Assembly: GCA_965652975.1 (NCBI GenBank)
Contig: CBFGYO010000140.1
Span: forward strand, 1-10,486
Direction: 5' to 3'
Source of the DNA: CADEDV01 sp036374495
GTDB taxonomy: Bacteria > Bacteroidota > Bacteroidia > Chitinophagales > Chitinophagaceae
DNA: 10,486 bases
The notes beneath the pieces were generated by a model. The model was not told the DNA's origin. It worked only from the letters and a program-made list of their open reading frames with translations, and made no database searches. The translations under genes and the position numbers were made by a program. Numbering within the stretch: the stretch's first letter is position 1; each line of letters starts with the position of its first letter. Of this stretch, positions 1 to 6,238 are shown in pieces.

Positions 1-59
1 TAAAAGATAAAAGTTCATCCATTTCGGGATTTCCCTAATGAATGAACTTTTATCTTTTA
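1..59. repeat. Large AT-rich inverted repeat, possible terminator of the mltG unit
   Basis: Bases 1-18 are perfectly complementary to 42-59 (18 bp arms). Inside the loop, 20-23 can pair with 37-40 and 26-28 with 33-35, so most of the element can fold into one long hairpin. It sits 14 nt beyond the stop codon of the thioredoxin-fold gene, where a terminator for the minus-strand unit would be expected. The arms are nearly all A/T with a GGG/CCC tip, unlike the GC-rich stem plus T-run of the secG terminator, so termination is inference. The left arm starts at base 1, so the element may continue outside the window. The right arm continues into a 7-bp tandem repeat, listed separately. Confidence 0.6.
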
Positions 60-74
60 GCTTTTATCTGTTTT
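47..74. repeat. Heptanucleotide tandem repeat CTTTTA(T/G)
   Basis: Read on the plus strand, 47-53 is CTTTTAT, 54-60 CTTTTAG, 61-67 CTTTTAT and 68-74 a diverged CTGTTTT. This is a 7-bp period with three good units and one degraded unit. The complementary heptamer ATAAAAG is seen at 7-13 in the opposite hairpin arm, preceded by TAAAAG at 1-6. The last unit runs into the stop codon of the redox gene (73-75). No coding role is apparent. Confidence 0.6.
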
Positions 75-678
75 AACTGCGACGCTTAATCGTGCAGCCA
101 ACGGACTTGGTATTCTCCGGGTTTATTTTTTCATTTTTTGCCAGTTTTTCAACTGCCCATTTGAGGTAAGGTTGGGCGTCTGCGGCGGCATTTGGATTGT
201 CGTCGATTGCACCATGGTACACGAGTTTTCCTTCTTTATTAAACAGGAAGCATTCAGGCGTACGATTGGCGCCAAAAGCGTCGGCCATTGCCGAATTGTC
301 GTCAACTACATAGTTAAAGGAGTAGCCCATCTTTTTGGCATATGACTTCATATCATCGTAAGAATCGCCATTATCACGGTAAGCCTCATTCGAATTAACC
401 AGGATAACCCCGATATCATTCGACAGTGCTGCCTTGCATGATGCAAGGGTGCGGGATTCATACTTTACTACAACGGGGCAGGTATTGCAACTGAACATTA
501 CCAGCAGCCCGTTTTTACGCATAGCATCTTTGAATGAAACATCTTTGCCCGTAATGTCTTTCATTTTTTTATCCGCATTGGGGATGCTTGCACCAATGGG
601 AAGTGGATCATTGACTTTGCCAAGGAGCAACATTCCAGCAATAGCCACAGGAAACGCAGCAAACAATATTTTTTTCAT
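73..678 (-). CDS. Exported thioredoxin-fold (redoxin/AhpC-TSA type) protein with CxxC site
   Basis: A 201-residue protein with an N-terminal signal sequence (MKK followed by a hydrophobic stretch to about residue 20), so it probably works outside the cytoplasm. The thioredoxin fold is supported by SCNTCP, giving a CxxC pair at Cys64 and Cys67, by the Arg-Thr-Pro segment at 139-141 that should supply the cis-proline facing the active site, and by the HGAIDDNP stretch near 155-162. Another cysteine, Cys195, sits in a GCTIK motif close to the C-terminus, as I recall from related Bacteroidota proteins. It probably handles thiol-disulfide exchange or peroxide reduction; the substrate is unknown. 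The frame opens further upstream at 759, but that start would overlap the preceding gene, add 27 non-signal-like residues and bury the signal peptide, so the ATG at 676-678 is chosen. It lies 34 nt after the YihY gene and is probably cotranscribed with it. Confidence 0.88.
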   Translation of the reverse strand: MKKILFAAFPVAIAGMLLLGKVNDPLPIGASIPNADKKMKDITGKDVSFKDAMRKNGLLVMFSCNTCPVVVKYESRTLASCKAALSNDIGVILVNSNEAYRDNGDSYDDMKSYAKKMGYSFNYVVDDNSAMADAFGANRTPECFLFNKEGKLVYHGAIDDNPNAAADAQPYLKWAVEKLAKNEKINPENTKSVGCTIKRRS

Positions 679-712
679 ACTTATGAGTTTAGGAGTTACC
701 AAATTTCGGCAA

Positions 713-1681
713 TCAAACCGGTTTTTCCTCGCCGTTGAGCAGATTATTGTTCCGTTCATCGGCTATTTTTTTAAGTGAAGAAACACTTACATTCAGCTCA
801 AATCCAATAAGTAGTACAAAAGAATTGAAGTAAATAAGCAACATGAGTATCAAAACAGTACCAATGGAGCCATATAGTTCATTGTAATTACCAAGATTGT
901 TGACATACCAGGAAAAGCCCATTGTGAACAGGATCATCAGGAAGGTGGCTACAATGGAACCGGGGCTTATCAAATGCCACTTCTTGTGTACGGCCGGCGC
1001 ATGCCTGTAGATGTAAGAAATGGAAATAAAGAAAAGGAGGATGATGATCAGCCATCGCAGGTTAGTGATGATCTTTATCGCGAGCTGGCTTTCGATACCC
1101 AAATAGGTAAGTACCGCCTCCCGGGCTATCAGCATCAGGATGGAGGTTAGAATGAGCACAAACAACACCATCGTGATCTTAAGTGCTACCCACCTTTTCT
1201 GTATCACCTTTCGTTTGCGGAACCCAATATAATTTTTATCGAAAGTGCGCATAATACCCATGACAGCATTGGAAGAAAAATAAAGGGATAGAATAAAACC
1301 CAACGATAAAAGTCCATTGCGTGGGTTATTGATAAAATCCGCCAGGAATCTTATCAGTACAGAATTATCTTTTTGGCCTGGTATTACATCACGAATCAGG
1401 TCATACAGTTCTTCTTCCACACGATCGGGAATGGGCAAAAAAGGAATGAGCGTAAATAAAAAAATAATCGCTGGTGGAATGGCCATTACGAAATTGAAAG
1501 CGATGGACGAAGCTCTTTCGCTCATGCCAACGGTCTTTAGCTGTCCATAAAAAAACTGGATCACATCATATAAAGGAATGCCACGAAAACCGGGAAAAGA
1601 GATGGCTTTACTTTTCCGGACCAGGTACCCGAAAGGCGAGGAGTCTGTAACCCTTTTTTTTATGCGCGTGTAGATCGGCAT
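713..1681 (-). CDS. YihY/BrkB family inner-membrane protein
   Basis: A 322-residue polytopic membrane protein. About six hydrophobic segments are visible, near residues 58-83, 123-146, 166-190, 207-226, 238-262 and 272-297, matching the six-helix YihY/virulence factor BrkB family (once misnamed ribonuclease BN). Family-typical stretches are the SSIAFNFVMAIPP run entering helix 1 and the YGSIGTVLILML...NSFVLLIGFELN run forming the last helix. Both ends are charged and predicted cytoplasmic. The family's transport or structural function is not firmly established, so no substrate is assigned. The ATG at 1679-1681 follows the mltG stop after only 3 nt, which argues for translational coupling and one transcript. 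Confidence 0.9.
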   Translation of the reverse strand: MPIYTRIKKRVTDSSPFGYLVRKSKAISFPGFRGIPLYDVIQFFYGQLKTVGMSERASSIAFNFVMAIPPAIIFLFTLIPFLPIPDRVEEELYDLIRDVIPGQKDNSVLIRFLADFINNPRNGLLSLGFILSLYFSSNAVMGIMRTFDKNYIGFRKRKVIQKRWVALKITMVLFVLILTSILMLIAREAVLTYLGIESQLAIKIITNLRWLIIILLFFISISYIYRHAPAVHKKWHLISPGSIVATFLMILFTMGFSWYVNNLGNYNELYGSIGTVLILMLLIYFNSFVLLIGFELNVSVSSLKKIADERNNNLLNGEEKPV

Positions 1682-1684
1682 CGT

Positions 1685-2728
1685 TTATTTTGTTTGGCCG
1701 GCATTCTTTATCGAATCCTTTTTCTTCATCAACTCCGTCAACTCCGATTGATATAAGCGGGCATATTTCATATGATCCTCGTAATTGCTGGTGAAAATAT
1801 GCGATCCGTCAAAATTGCTGTTCGCAACAAAGTAGAGGTAGGATGTTTGCGGGGTGTTGAGCACCGCTTCAATCGATTCAAGCGAAGGTGTACAGATCGG
1901 GCCCGGAGGTAGTCCTTTATTTACATAAGTGTTATAAGGAGAAATGGTTTGTGTATGTCCGCGAAGTATTCTTCTCAATTCAAAATTCTTCAATGCAAAT
2001 TTCACAGTAGGATCGGCTTGCAGTGGCATCCCCTGGTTGATCCTGTTGAGGTAAACGCTCGCGATATTGGGTTTATCCGAAGCCTTATTTGTTTCCTCTT
2101 CAATAATTGAAGCCAATGTTGTGGCTTCTATCGCCGTGAGCCCAAGGTTCTTTGCTTTTTGTCGACGCTCATCTGTCCAGAATTGCTGGTAAGCATTGTT
2201 CCATTGCCTGAATATTCTGCCGGCGGTCGTGTTCCATTTCATTGTGTAAGTGAGCGGCATCACGGCAGCCATTACCGTATTGCTGTCAAAACCAAATGAT
2301 CGTAATGAGTCGGCACTGTTCATGAAGCGAATCATTTGCAGCGAGTCGCATTCAAACATCCTGCCTACGCGGCCGGCCAGTGCTTCCTTTGTCCTGATCC
2401 TCGTGATCACGAAATTGAGTGGTGCCTGGTTTCCGTTGCGAAGCATCCGCACCAGGTTTACCACGCTCATGCCTTTTTGCAGTTTATAACGTCCGGGTTT
2501 TACCTGTTTATACTTCAACATGCGGGAGGTATAATCAAACCAGGCGCCTGCATCCAGGAATTTTTGTTGGGTGAGTTCTTTTTTTACCGTAGCGTAGTCG
2601 GAGCCTGTTTTTATATAAAAGAATTCGCCGGAAGGGGTGCGTACGGCAGGACCAAAAAATTTCCAGCCTATAAAGATTGCCGCGAAGATCAATACCGCCA
2701 GGATGCCAAATACGAGCTTTCGTTTCAT
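1685..2728 (-). CDS. mltG: Endolytic murein transglycosylase MltG
   Basis: A 347-residue YceG/MltG family protein, close to the usual length. MltG cleaves nascent glycan strands at the outer face of the inner membrane and so acts as a chain terminator in peptidoglycan synthesis. A single N-terminal membrane anchor spans roughly residues 4-26. The LysM-like region follows (about 36-100, with VKPGRYKLQKGMS). The catalytic domain carries LASIIEEETNKASDKP, where the Glu cluster at 210-212 aligns with the catalytic Glu of the ASIVEKET motif in E. coli MltG (I take Glu210). Downstream are LQADPTVKFAL (236-246) and SPYNTYVNKGLPPGPIC (263-279), both hallmarks of the family. It is the first gene after the secG terminator and therefore needs its own promoter. 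It leads into the YihY gene 3 nt later. Confidence 0.95.
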   Translation of the reverse strand: MKRKLVFGILAVLIFAAIFIGWKFFGPAVRTPSGEFFYIKTGSDYATVKKELTQQKFLDAGAWFDYTSRMLKYKQVKPGRYKLQKGMSVVNLVRMLRNGNQAPLNFVITRIRTKEALAGRVGRMFECDSLQMIRFMNSADSLRSFGFDSNTVMAAVMPLTYTMKWNTTAGRIFRQWNNAYQQFWTDERRQKAKNLGLTAIEATTLASIIEEETNKASDKPNIASVYLNRINQGMPLQADPTVKFALKNFELRRILRGHTQTISPYNTYVNKGLPPGPICTPSLESIEAVLNTPQTSYLYFVANSNFDGSHIFTSNYEDHMKYARLYQSELTELMKKKDSIKNAGQTK

Positions 2729-2792
2729 CAGATAAAAGTTATTGGTTTGATAAGGTTGGATTTATCCCTGTATTGCTACAATAAACAAAGTA

Positions 2793-2830
2793 AATAAAAA
2801 ACCCTGATCTCGATTGAACCAGATCAGGGT
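2793..2830 (-). terminator. Rho-independent terminator of the miaB-secG unit
   Basis: Bases 2801-2810 (ACCCTGATCT) and 2821-2830 (AGATCAGGGT) form a perfect 10-bp stem with a 10-nt loop. Read on the minus strand the stem is followed immediately by TTTTTATTTA (2800 down to 2791), the expected U-tract. It begins 22 nt past the secG stop codon. The orientation shows it ends transcription coming from secG and separates that unit from mltG. Confidence 0.92.
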
Positions 2831-2852
2831 GGTAAAATATGATTACGCGATA

Positions 2853-3206
2853 CTACCTGTTGGTATCAGGCGTAGTTGGTTGTTGTTGTTGTGGAGCAGT
2901 TCCCTGTTGAAACGGTGCTGCGCCCGGTGGTGCAGTATTTACCGGTGCAGGTCCTACGTTACGAATAGTATTGCCTGCACCATCGCCGATAAACACAGTG
3001 GCTGTAATGCACAATACAGCAATTACTGCTGCGAAGATCCAGGTGCCCTTTTCGAGGACATCCGTAGTTTGCTTAACGCCCATGAACTGGTTGCTAAAGC
3101 CGCCGAAGCTTCCGGCCAGGCCGCCACCTTTCGGGTTTTGAATCAATACAATAGCTCCGAGGATCGCGCTTGCCAGAATAATCAGAATCACAAATAAAAG
3201 GGTCAT
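2853..3206 (-). CDS. secG: Preprotein translocase subunit SecG
   Basis: A 117-residue small membrane protein. SecG is the auxiliary subunit of the SecYEG channel that assists SecA-driven export. Two hydrophobic helices are visible (about residues 2-22 and 56-73), separated by the diagnostic loop VLIQNPKGGGLAGSFGG (20-36). The C-terminal tail after residue 84 is rich in Pro, Gln and Ala, including a QQQQ tract encoded by a short CAA run; such tails are common in Bacteroidota SecG. The start ATG (3204-3206) lies 1 nt after the TGA of the TPR-like gene, so translation is probably coupled. It is the last gene of its unit, with the terminator directly downstream. Confidence 0.95.
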   Translation of the reverse strand: MTLLFVILIILASAILGAIVLIQNPKGGGLAGSFGGFSNQFMGVKQTTDVLEKGTWIFAAVIAVLCITATVFIGDGAGNTIRNVGPAPVNTAPPGAAPFQQGTAPQQQQPTTPDTNR

Positions 3207-3207
3207 G

Positions 3208-4398
3208 TCAGGAATTCTTTAAAAGTTCAATTTTGGCAGCAAAATAAGACCTTTTGGAGGGATTGAGCAAACTTAATTTGTGGTAGATAGCCCTGGCTTT
3301 CTCCTTATTTCCCTGCTTTTCCCATACTTCGGCCATAGCTTCGGTTACCACTTCGCGGTCGGCCAGTGAATGGGCGGCCAGTTTCTCCACTTTTTGCTCG
3401 GTTTGGAGGTTTACTGGAATGCTGATCTCTTTATCCGGTGTTTTCCGGAGCGTTTTCAGCCATTCTGTGAAACTTTTTAGTTGCTGCCCCAGTTTGTCGG
3501 CGGGTTTTTCTTCTTCGGTAAATTTGATTCCCTGCGAGGCAAAGTAATCTACGGTATGAAAAGGTTCAAACAGGATCTCGCTGCCTGCTGCCGATACTAC
3601 TGGTTCGGTTGATTTGGATCGAGCGGGTTCAGGAGCGGGCACTGCGGCACTTTCAGTAGCCGGCAATTCATCAGTTGGCGTTTTCATGGTTTTAGTATTA
3701 TCCTGGCTTACTGCATCTTCTTCCGCAATAGTTCTCTTTTCCTCGAAGCCATTCGTTGTATCGGGTGCTTTCTCTTCAATTGTTGTGGAAAGGGTTTGGT
3801 TTTCCCCGGTATTTATTCTCAATTCGTCGGGGCCACTTGCGGTAACAGGTGCTTCTTCTTCAAAAGTCGTTGTAATGGGTTGGGGATGGTCTTCCTCGGC
3901 ATTCAACCTCATTTCGTCGGAGCCGTTTGTTGTTGCAGGTGCTTGTTCTGCGAAAGTCGTTGTTGTGGACAGGGGCTGACTTTCCTCGGCCATGTTGCCT
4001 TCCTCCTCAATCGTGTCTATCTCTTCTGTAATATGATCGTGTGTATTGGCGACGGCGACAGGTATTTCCACTGCAACAGTTCTCTTGGAGGTGAATGCTG
4101 GTTCAAATACATGAACTTCTTTTGGTTTTGCACGCATGCCTGTGTCAACAAGCAGAGTTGGCTTTTCGTGCAGCAATCTATCCAGCCACAGGGGATCGGG
4201 AAAGTATAGGGATGTTTTTGACCTTTGGTCGGAGAAATGGACGTCCTGTTCCTCTTCCATTTTTTTTGTAAGCAACAGGTGTATGGCTGTAAAGTAAGGA
4301 TGCTCTTCAGCCATTTGCTGCAATGCAGCCACACTGCAATCCTTTAGTGAATGTTTTTGTGTAAGGGGATAAACCAGTTCATCTACGGCGGTACTCAT
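3208..4398 (-). CDS. Acidic protein with TPR-like C-terminus and three internal repeats, function unknown
   Basis: A 396-residue soluble-looking protein with no signal peptide or membrane segment. The N-terminal part (1-75) contains HPYFTAIHLLL and SLYFPDPLWLD; I remember similar sequence in uncharacterised Bacteroidota proteins beside lptE and secG. Residues about 110-275 are low-complexity, rich in Glu, Thr, Ala and Pro, and probably disordered. Within them lie three tandem degenerate units at 141-170, 171-200 and 201-228 sharing a TTT-F/I-EE-AP-TT/AS-G--E-R pattern. The C-terminal third is more conserved-looking: VDYFASQGIKF (283-293), a helical LGQQLKSFTEWLKTLRK segment (303-319), then one TPR-like helix pair (VWEKQGNKEKARAIYHKLSLLNP, about 358-380). 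It may be an adaptor for its envelope-related neighbours, but that is inference. Gaps are 15 nt from the LptE-like gene and 1 nt to secG. Confidence 0.85.
   Translation of the reverse strand: MSTAVDELVYPLTQKHSLKDCSVAALQQMAEEHPYFTAIHLLLTKKMEEEQDVHFSDQRSKTSLYFPDPLWLDRLLHEKPTLLVDTGMRAKPKEVHVFEPAFTSKRTVAVEIPVAVANTHDHITEEIDTIEEEGNMAEESQPLSTTTTFAEQAPATTNGSDEMRLNAEEDHPQPITTTFEEEAPVTASGPDELRINTGENQTLSTTIEEKAPDTTNGFEEKRTIAEEDAVSQDNTKTMKTPTDELPATESAAVPAPEPARSKSTEPVVSAAGSEILFEPFHTVDYFASQGIKFTEEEKPADKLGQQLKSFTEWLKTLRKTPDKEISIPVNLQTEQKVEKLAAHSLADREVVTEAMAEVWEKQGNKEKARAIYHKLSLLNPSKRSYFAAKIELLKNS
3715..3978 (-). repeat. Three tandem ~90-bp in-frame repeats inside the TPR-like gene
   Basis: The units are 3889-3978, 3799-3888 (90 bp each) and 3715-3798 (84 bp), encoding residues 141-170, 171-200 and 201-228. 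At DNA level they share blocks such as CAGGTGCTT and CAAAAGTCGTTGT (plus strand, near 3850-3871 and 3937-3960). This suggests expansion by duplication followed by divergence. All unit lengths are multiples of three, so the frame is preserved. Confidence 0.75.
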
Positions 4399-4413
4399 GG
4401 GCGCAAGTTAAGA

Positions 4414-4941
4414 CTACCAACTGGAAAAAATCCGGTTGAAGATATCATCCGTAAGGCTTCGGATAATTTCTTCACCGCGGGCTTGTTCCACTTGCTGCAG
4501 CGACTGGGATGCGGCGAATTCAAAATTGCGGGATACATCATAATCCTTAGGTGTATTCATCTTCAGCCCGGTAATCGTTACGTGAACGCCCACCGTCAAA
4601 CGGTTGCCCGCTTCCTGCTGCCCCGATATGGCTGAAGTGGAAAGATTGTATTCAGAAATATAACCGTTTATTTCCCAGTCGGCATTATCATTATTCGTTT
4701 GCGTGAGCCTTGTTTGGTTTACGATCTTTTGCCGGAGCCGGTCGGTAAGGCGAGGGCTCAGTTGTGGGTTCACATACCTGGCCTTGTTATCAAAGAAGTT
4801 GACTTTTACTGTCTTGATCGTATCCGGTATGGACACGTCCTTAAATTTATATGAAAAGCTACAACCGCTGTTGCCATTTGCAGCAACGATCAATATCAGG
4901 GCAATGAATGCCAGTATGCCTGTTTTTTTAAACGAATTCAT
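4414..4941 (-). CDS. lptE: LptE-like outer-membrane lipoprotein (LPS assembly)
   Basis: A 175-residue protein resembling the LptE family of Bacteroidota. LptE is the lipoprotein plug of LptD in the outer-membrane LPS translocon. It has a basic N-terminus (MNSFKK), a hydrophobic stretch to about residue 21, and Cys27 as the candidate lipidated residue. The lipobox reads NSGC, with Asn instead of Leu/Val at -3, so lipidation is plausible but weak by the usual pattern. The following CSFSYKFKDVSIPDTIKTVKV matches the family's opening, a small beta-rich fold with a bridge of conserved Asn/Asp (FFDNKA at 49-54). The C-terminal helix (about 141-173) is amphipathic. The ATG overlaps the stop codon of the sigma-54 activator (TAATG at 4943-4939 on the minus strand), indicating coupled translation. 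lptD is not in the window. Confidence 0.82.
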   Translation of the reverse strand: MNSFKKTGILAFIALILIVAANGNSGCSFSYKFKDVSIPDTIKTVKVNFFDNKARYVNPQLSPRLTDRLRQKIVNQTRLTQTNNDNADWEINGYISEYNLSTSAISGQQEAGNRLTVGVHVTITGLKMNTPKDYDVSRNFEFAASQSLQQVEQARGEEIIRSLTDDIFNRIFSSW

Positions 4942-6206
4942 TATTCTTCTATATCGTATTCTTTCAATTTACGGTAGAGTGTGCGTTCACTGATACCAAG
5001 GTCGAGCGCAGCATCCTTACGTTTGCTTTTGTGTTTTTTCAATGCTTTTATGATCAATTCCTTTTCCTTATCCATGATGTTGAGGCTTTCCTCTACTTCT
5101 ACATGATCATGTATGTCGTGATTGTCGTTATTATTCGTTGCTCCAATCGGCACCGGTCGGGTTGCTATAGCTTGCGACGATTGTAGCGAAGGCTGCACAT
5201 GTGCAGGCACCAACATGTCATGTGGTTTTAGTTCCTTCAATTCATTAATGAACGCCTGGCTTTGTGTTCCAAGATTCGGATTTTGCAGGATCTCTACAAA
5301 CATCTTTTTGAGTTCCGTTACATCTTTCTTCATGTCGAAGAAAAGCTTGTATAATATTTCCCTTTCATTGGCAAACTCGGGAGCCGCGCTTGCAGGATTT
5401 GCGAGTACCGGCATCCTGTTGCTCGAGTAGGGTTGCAAAAATTTTCCGAGATCTTTTGCAGTAATCATCTTGTCTTTTGACAACACCGAAATTTGCTCTG
5501 CAATATTCTTCAATTCCCGCACATTGCCGGGCCAGGGATAACTTATTAACAGTTGTTTTGCTTCATCATCCAACTGCACGGGGGCAGTTTTGTACTTATC
5601 TGCGAAGTCTGCAGCAAATTTTCGAAAGAGGAGGGGAATATCTTCCGGGCGATCATGAAGTGCAGGTACACGGATCGGTACCGTACTCAGGCGATAGTAG
5701 AGATCTTCACGAAACTTGCCGGATTCAACGAGTTGTAAAAGATCCTTATTCGTTGCCGCGATTACACGCACATCTGTTTTCTGAACCTTCGAAGAACCCA
5801 CGCGGATATACTCGCCGGTTTCCAATACCCGCAACAAGCGGGCTTGTGTACCCAGTGGCAATTCACCAATTTCATCAAGGAAAATCGTACCGCCACCTAC
5901 CGTTTCAAAATATCCTTTACGCGCATCTACTGCACCGGTAAAAGATCCCTTTTCGTGACCGAACAGCTCGGAGTCGATAGTGCCTTCGGGAATAGCGCCA
6001 CAGTTTACTGCTATAAATGGATTGTGTTTGCGTGCACTCAATGTATGAATGATCTGTGAAAACACTTCTTTACCCACGCCGCTCTCCCCATTTATCAATA
6101 CGGTAAGATCTGTATTGGATACCTGCGTGGCTACTTCCAATGCATAATTCAATGCAGGGGAATTGCCGATAATGCCAAACCTATTTTTTATACTCTGAAT
6201 ATCCAT
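4941..6206 (-). CDS. Sigma-54-dependent transcriptional activator without a receiver domain (Fis-type HTH)
   Basis: A 421-residue bacterial enhancer-binding protein that remodels sigma-54 RNA polymerase by ATP hydrolysis. The AAA+ domain starts almost at the N-terminus (NRFGIIGNSP). Counting from the chosen ATG: Walker A GESGVGKE at 40-47; the sigma-54-contacting loop GSFTGA at 87-92, a Ser variant of GAFTGA; Walker B TIFLDE ending at Asp111-Glu112; the arginine-finger region FREDLYYRL near 165-173; and sensor II WPGNVREL at 225-232. A linker of about 110 residues with an Asn/His/Asp-rich patch precedes a Fis-type helix-turn-helix at about 394-418 (KDAALDLGISERTLYRKLKE). There is no phospho-receiver, GAF or PAS domain, so the input signal is unknown. 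The frame can be read from a TTG at 6224, but the ATG at 6206 fits the family start (MDIQSIKNRFG). It lies 32 nt after miaB and overlaps the lptE-like start. Confidence 0.93.
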   Translation of the reverse strand: MDIQSIKNRFGIIGNSPALNYALEVATQVSNTDLTVLINGESGVGKEVFSQIIHTLSARKHNPFIAVNCGAIPEGTIDSELFGHEKGSFTGAVDARKGYFETVGGGTIFLDEIGELPLGTQARLLRVLETGEYIRVGSSKVQKTDVRVIAATNKDLLQLVESGKFREDLYYRLSTVPIRVPALHDRPEDIPLLFRKFAADFADKYKTAPVQLDDEAKQLLISYPWPGNVRELKNIAEQISVLSKDKMITAKDLGKFLQPYSSNRMPVLANPASAAPEFANEREILYKLFFDMKKDVTELKKMFVEILQNPNLGTQSQAFINELKELKPHDMLVPAHVQPSLQSSQAIATRPVPIGATNNNDNHDIHDHVEVEESLNIMDKEKELIIKALKKHKSKRKDAALDLGISERTLYRKLKEYDIEE

Positions 6207-6238
6207 TATTTGATTAACGGGCAATCAATGCCAATTCT

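Noticed and set aside
679..759. N-terminal 27-residue extension of the thioredoxin-fold gene
   Set aside because: It overlaps the end of the YihY gene, is not signal-like and would bury the clear signal peptide that begins at the ATG at 678.
2729..2790. Promoter of mltG
   Set aside because: One must exist after the secG terminator, but the best candidate (TTACTTTG on the minus strand near 2786-2793) is imperfect, overlaps the terminator T-run and has no -33 partner, so it is not annotated.
2336..2797. 153-residue plus-strand open frame opposite mltG
   Set aside because: It is antisense to a well-supported gene and runs through the mltG promoter gap; no recognisable product.
5477..5941. 154-residue plus-strand open frame opposite the sigma-54 activator
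   Set aside because: It is antisense to the AAA+ domain, with composition explained by the real gene.
6207..6224. TTG start for the sigma-54 activator, six codons upstream
   Set aside because: The ATG at 6206 gives the family-like start MDIQSIKNRFG; the extra residues add nothing recognisable.
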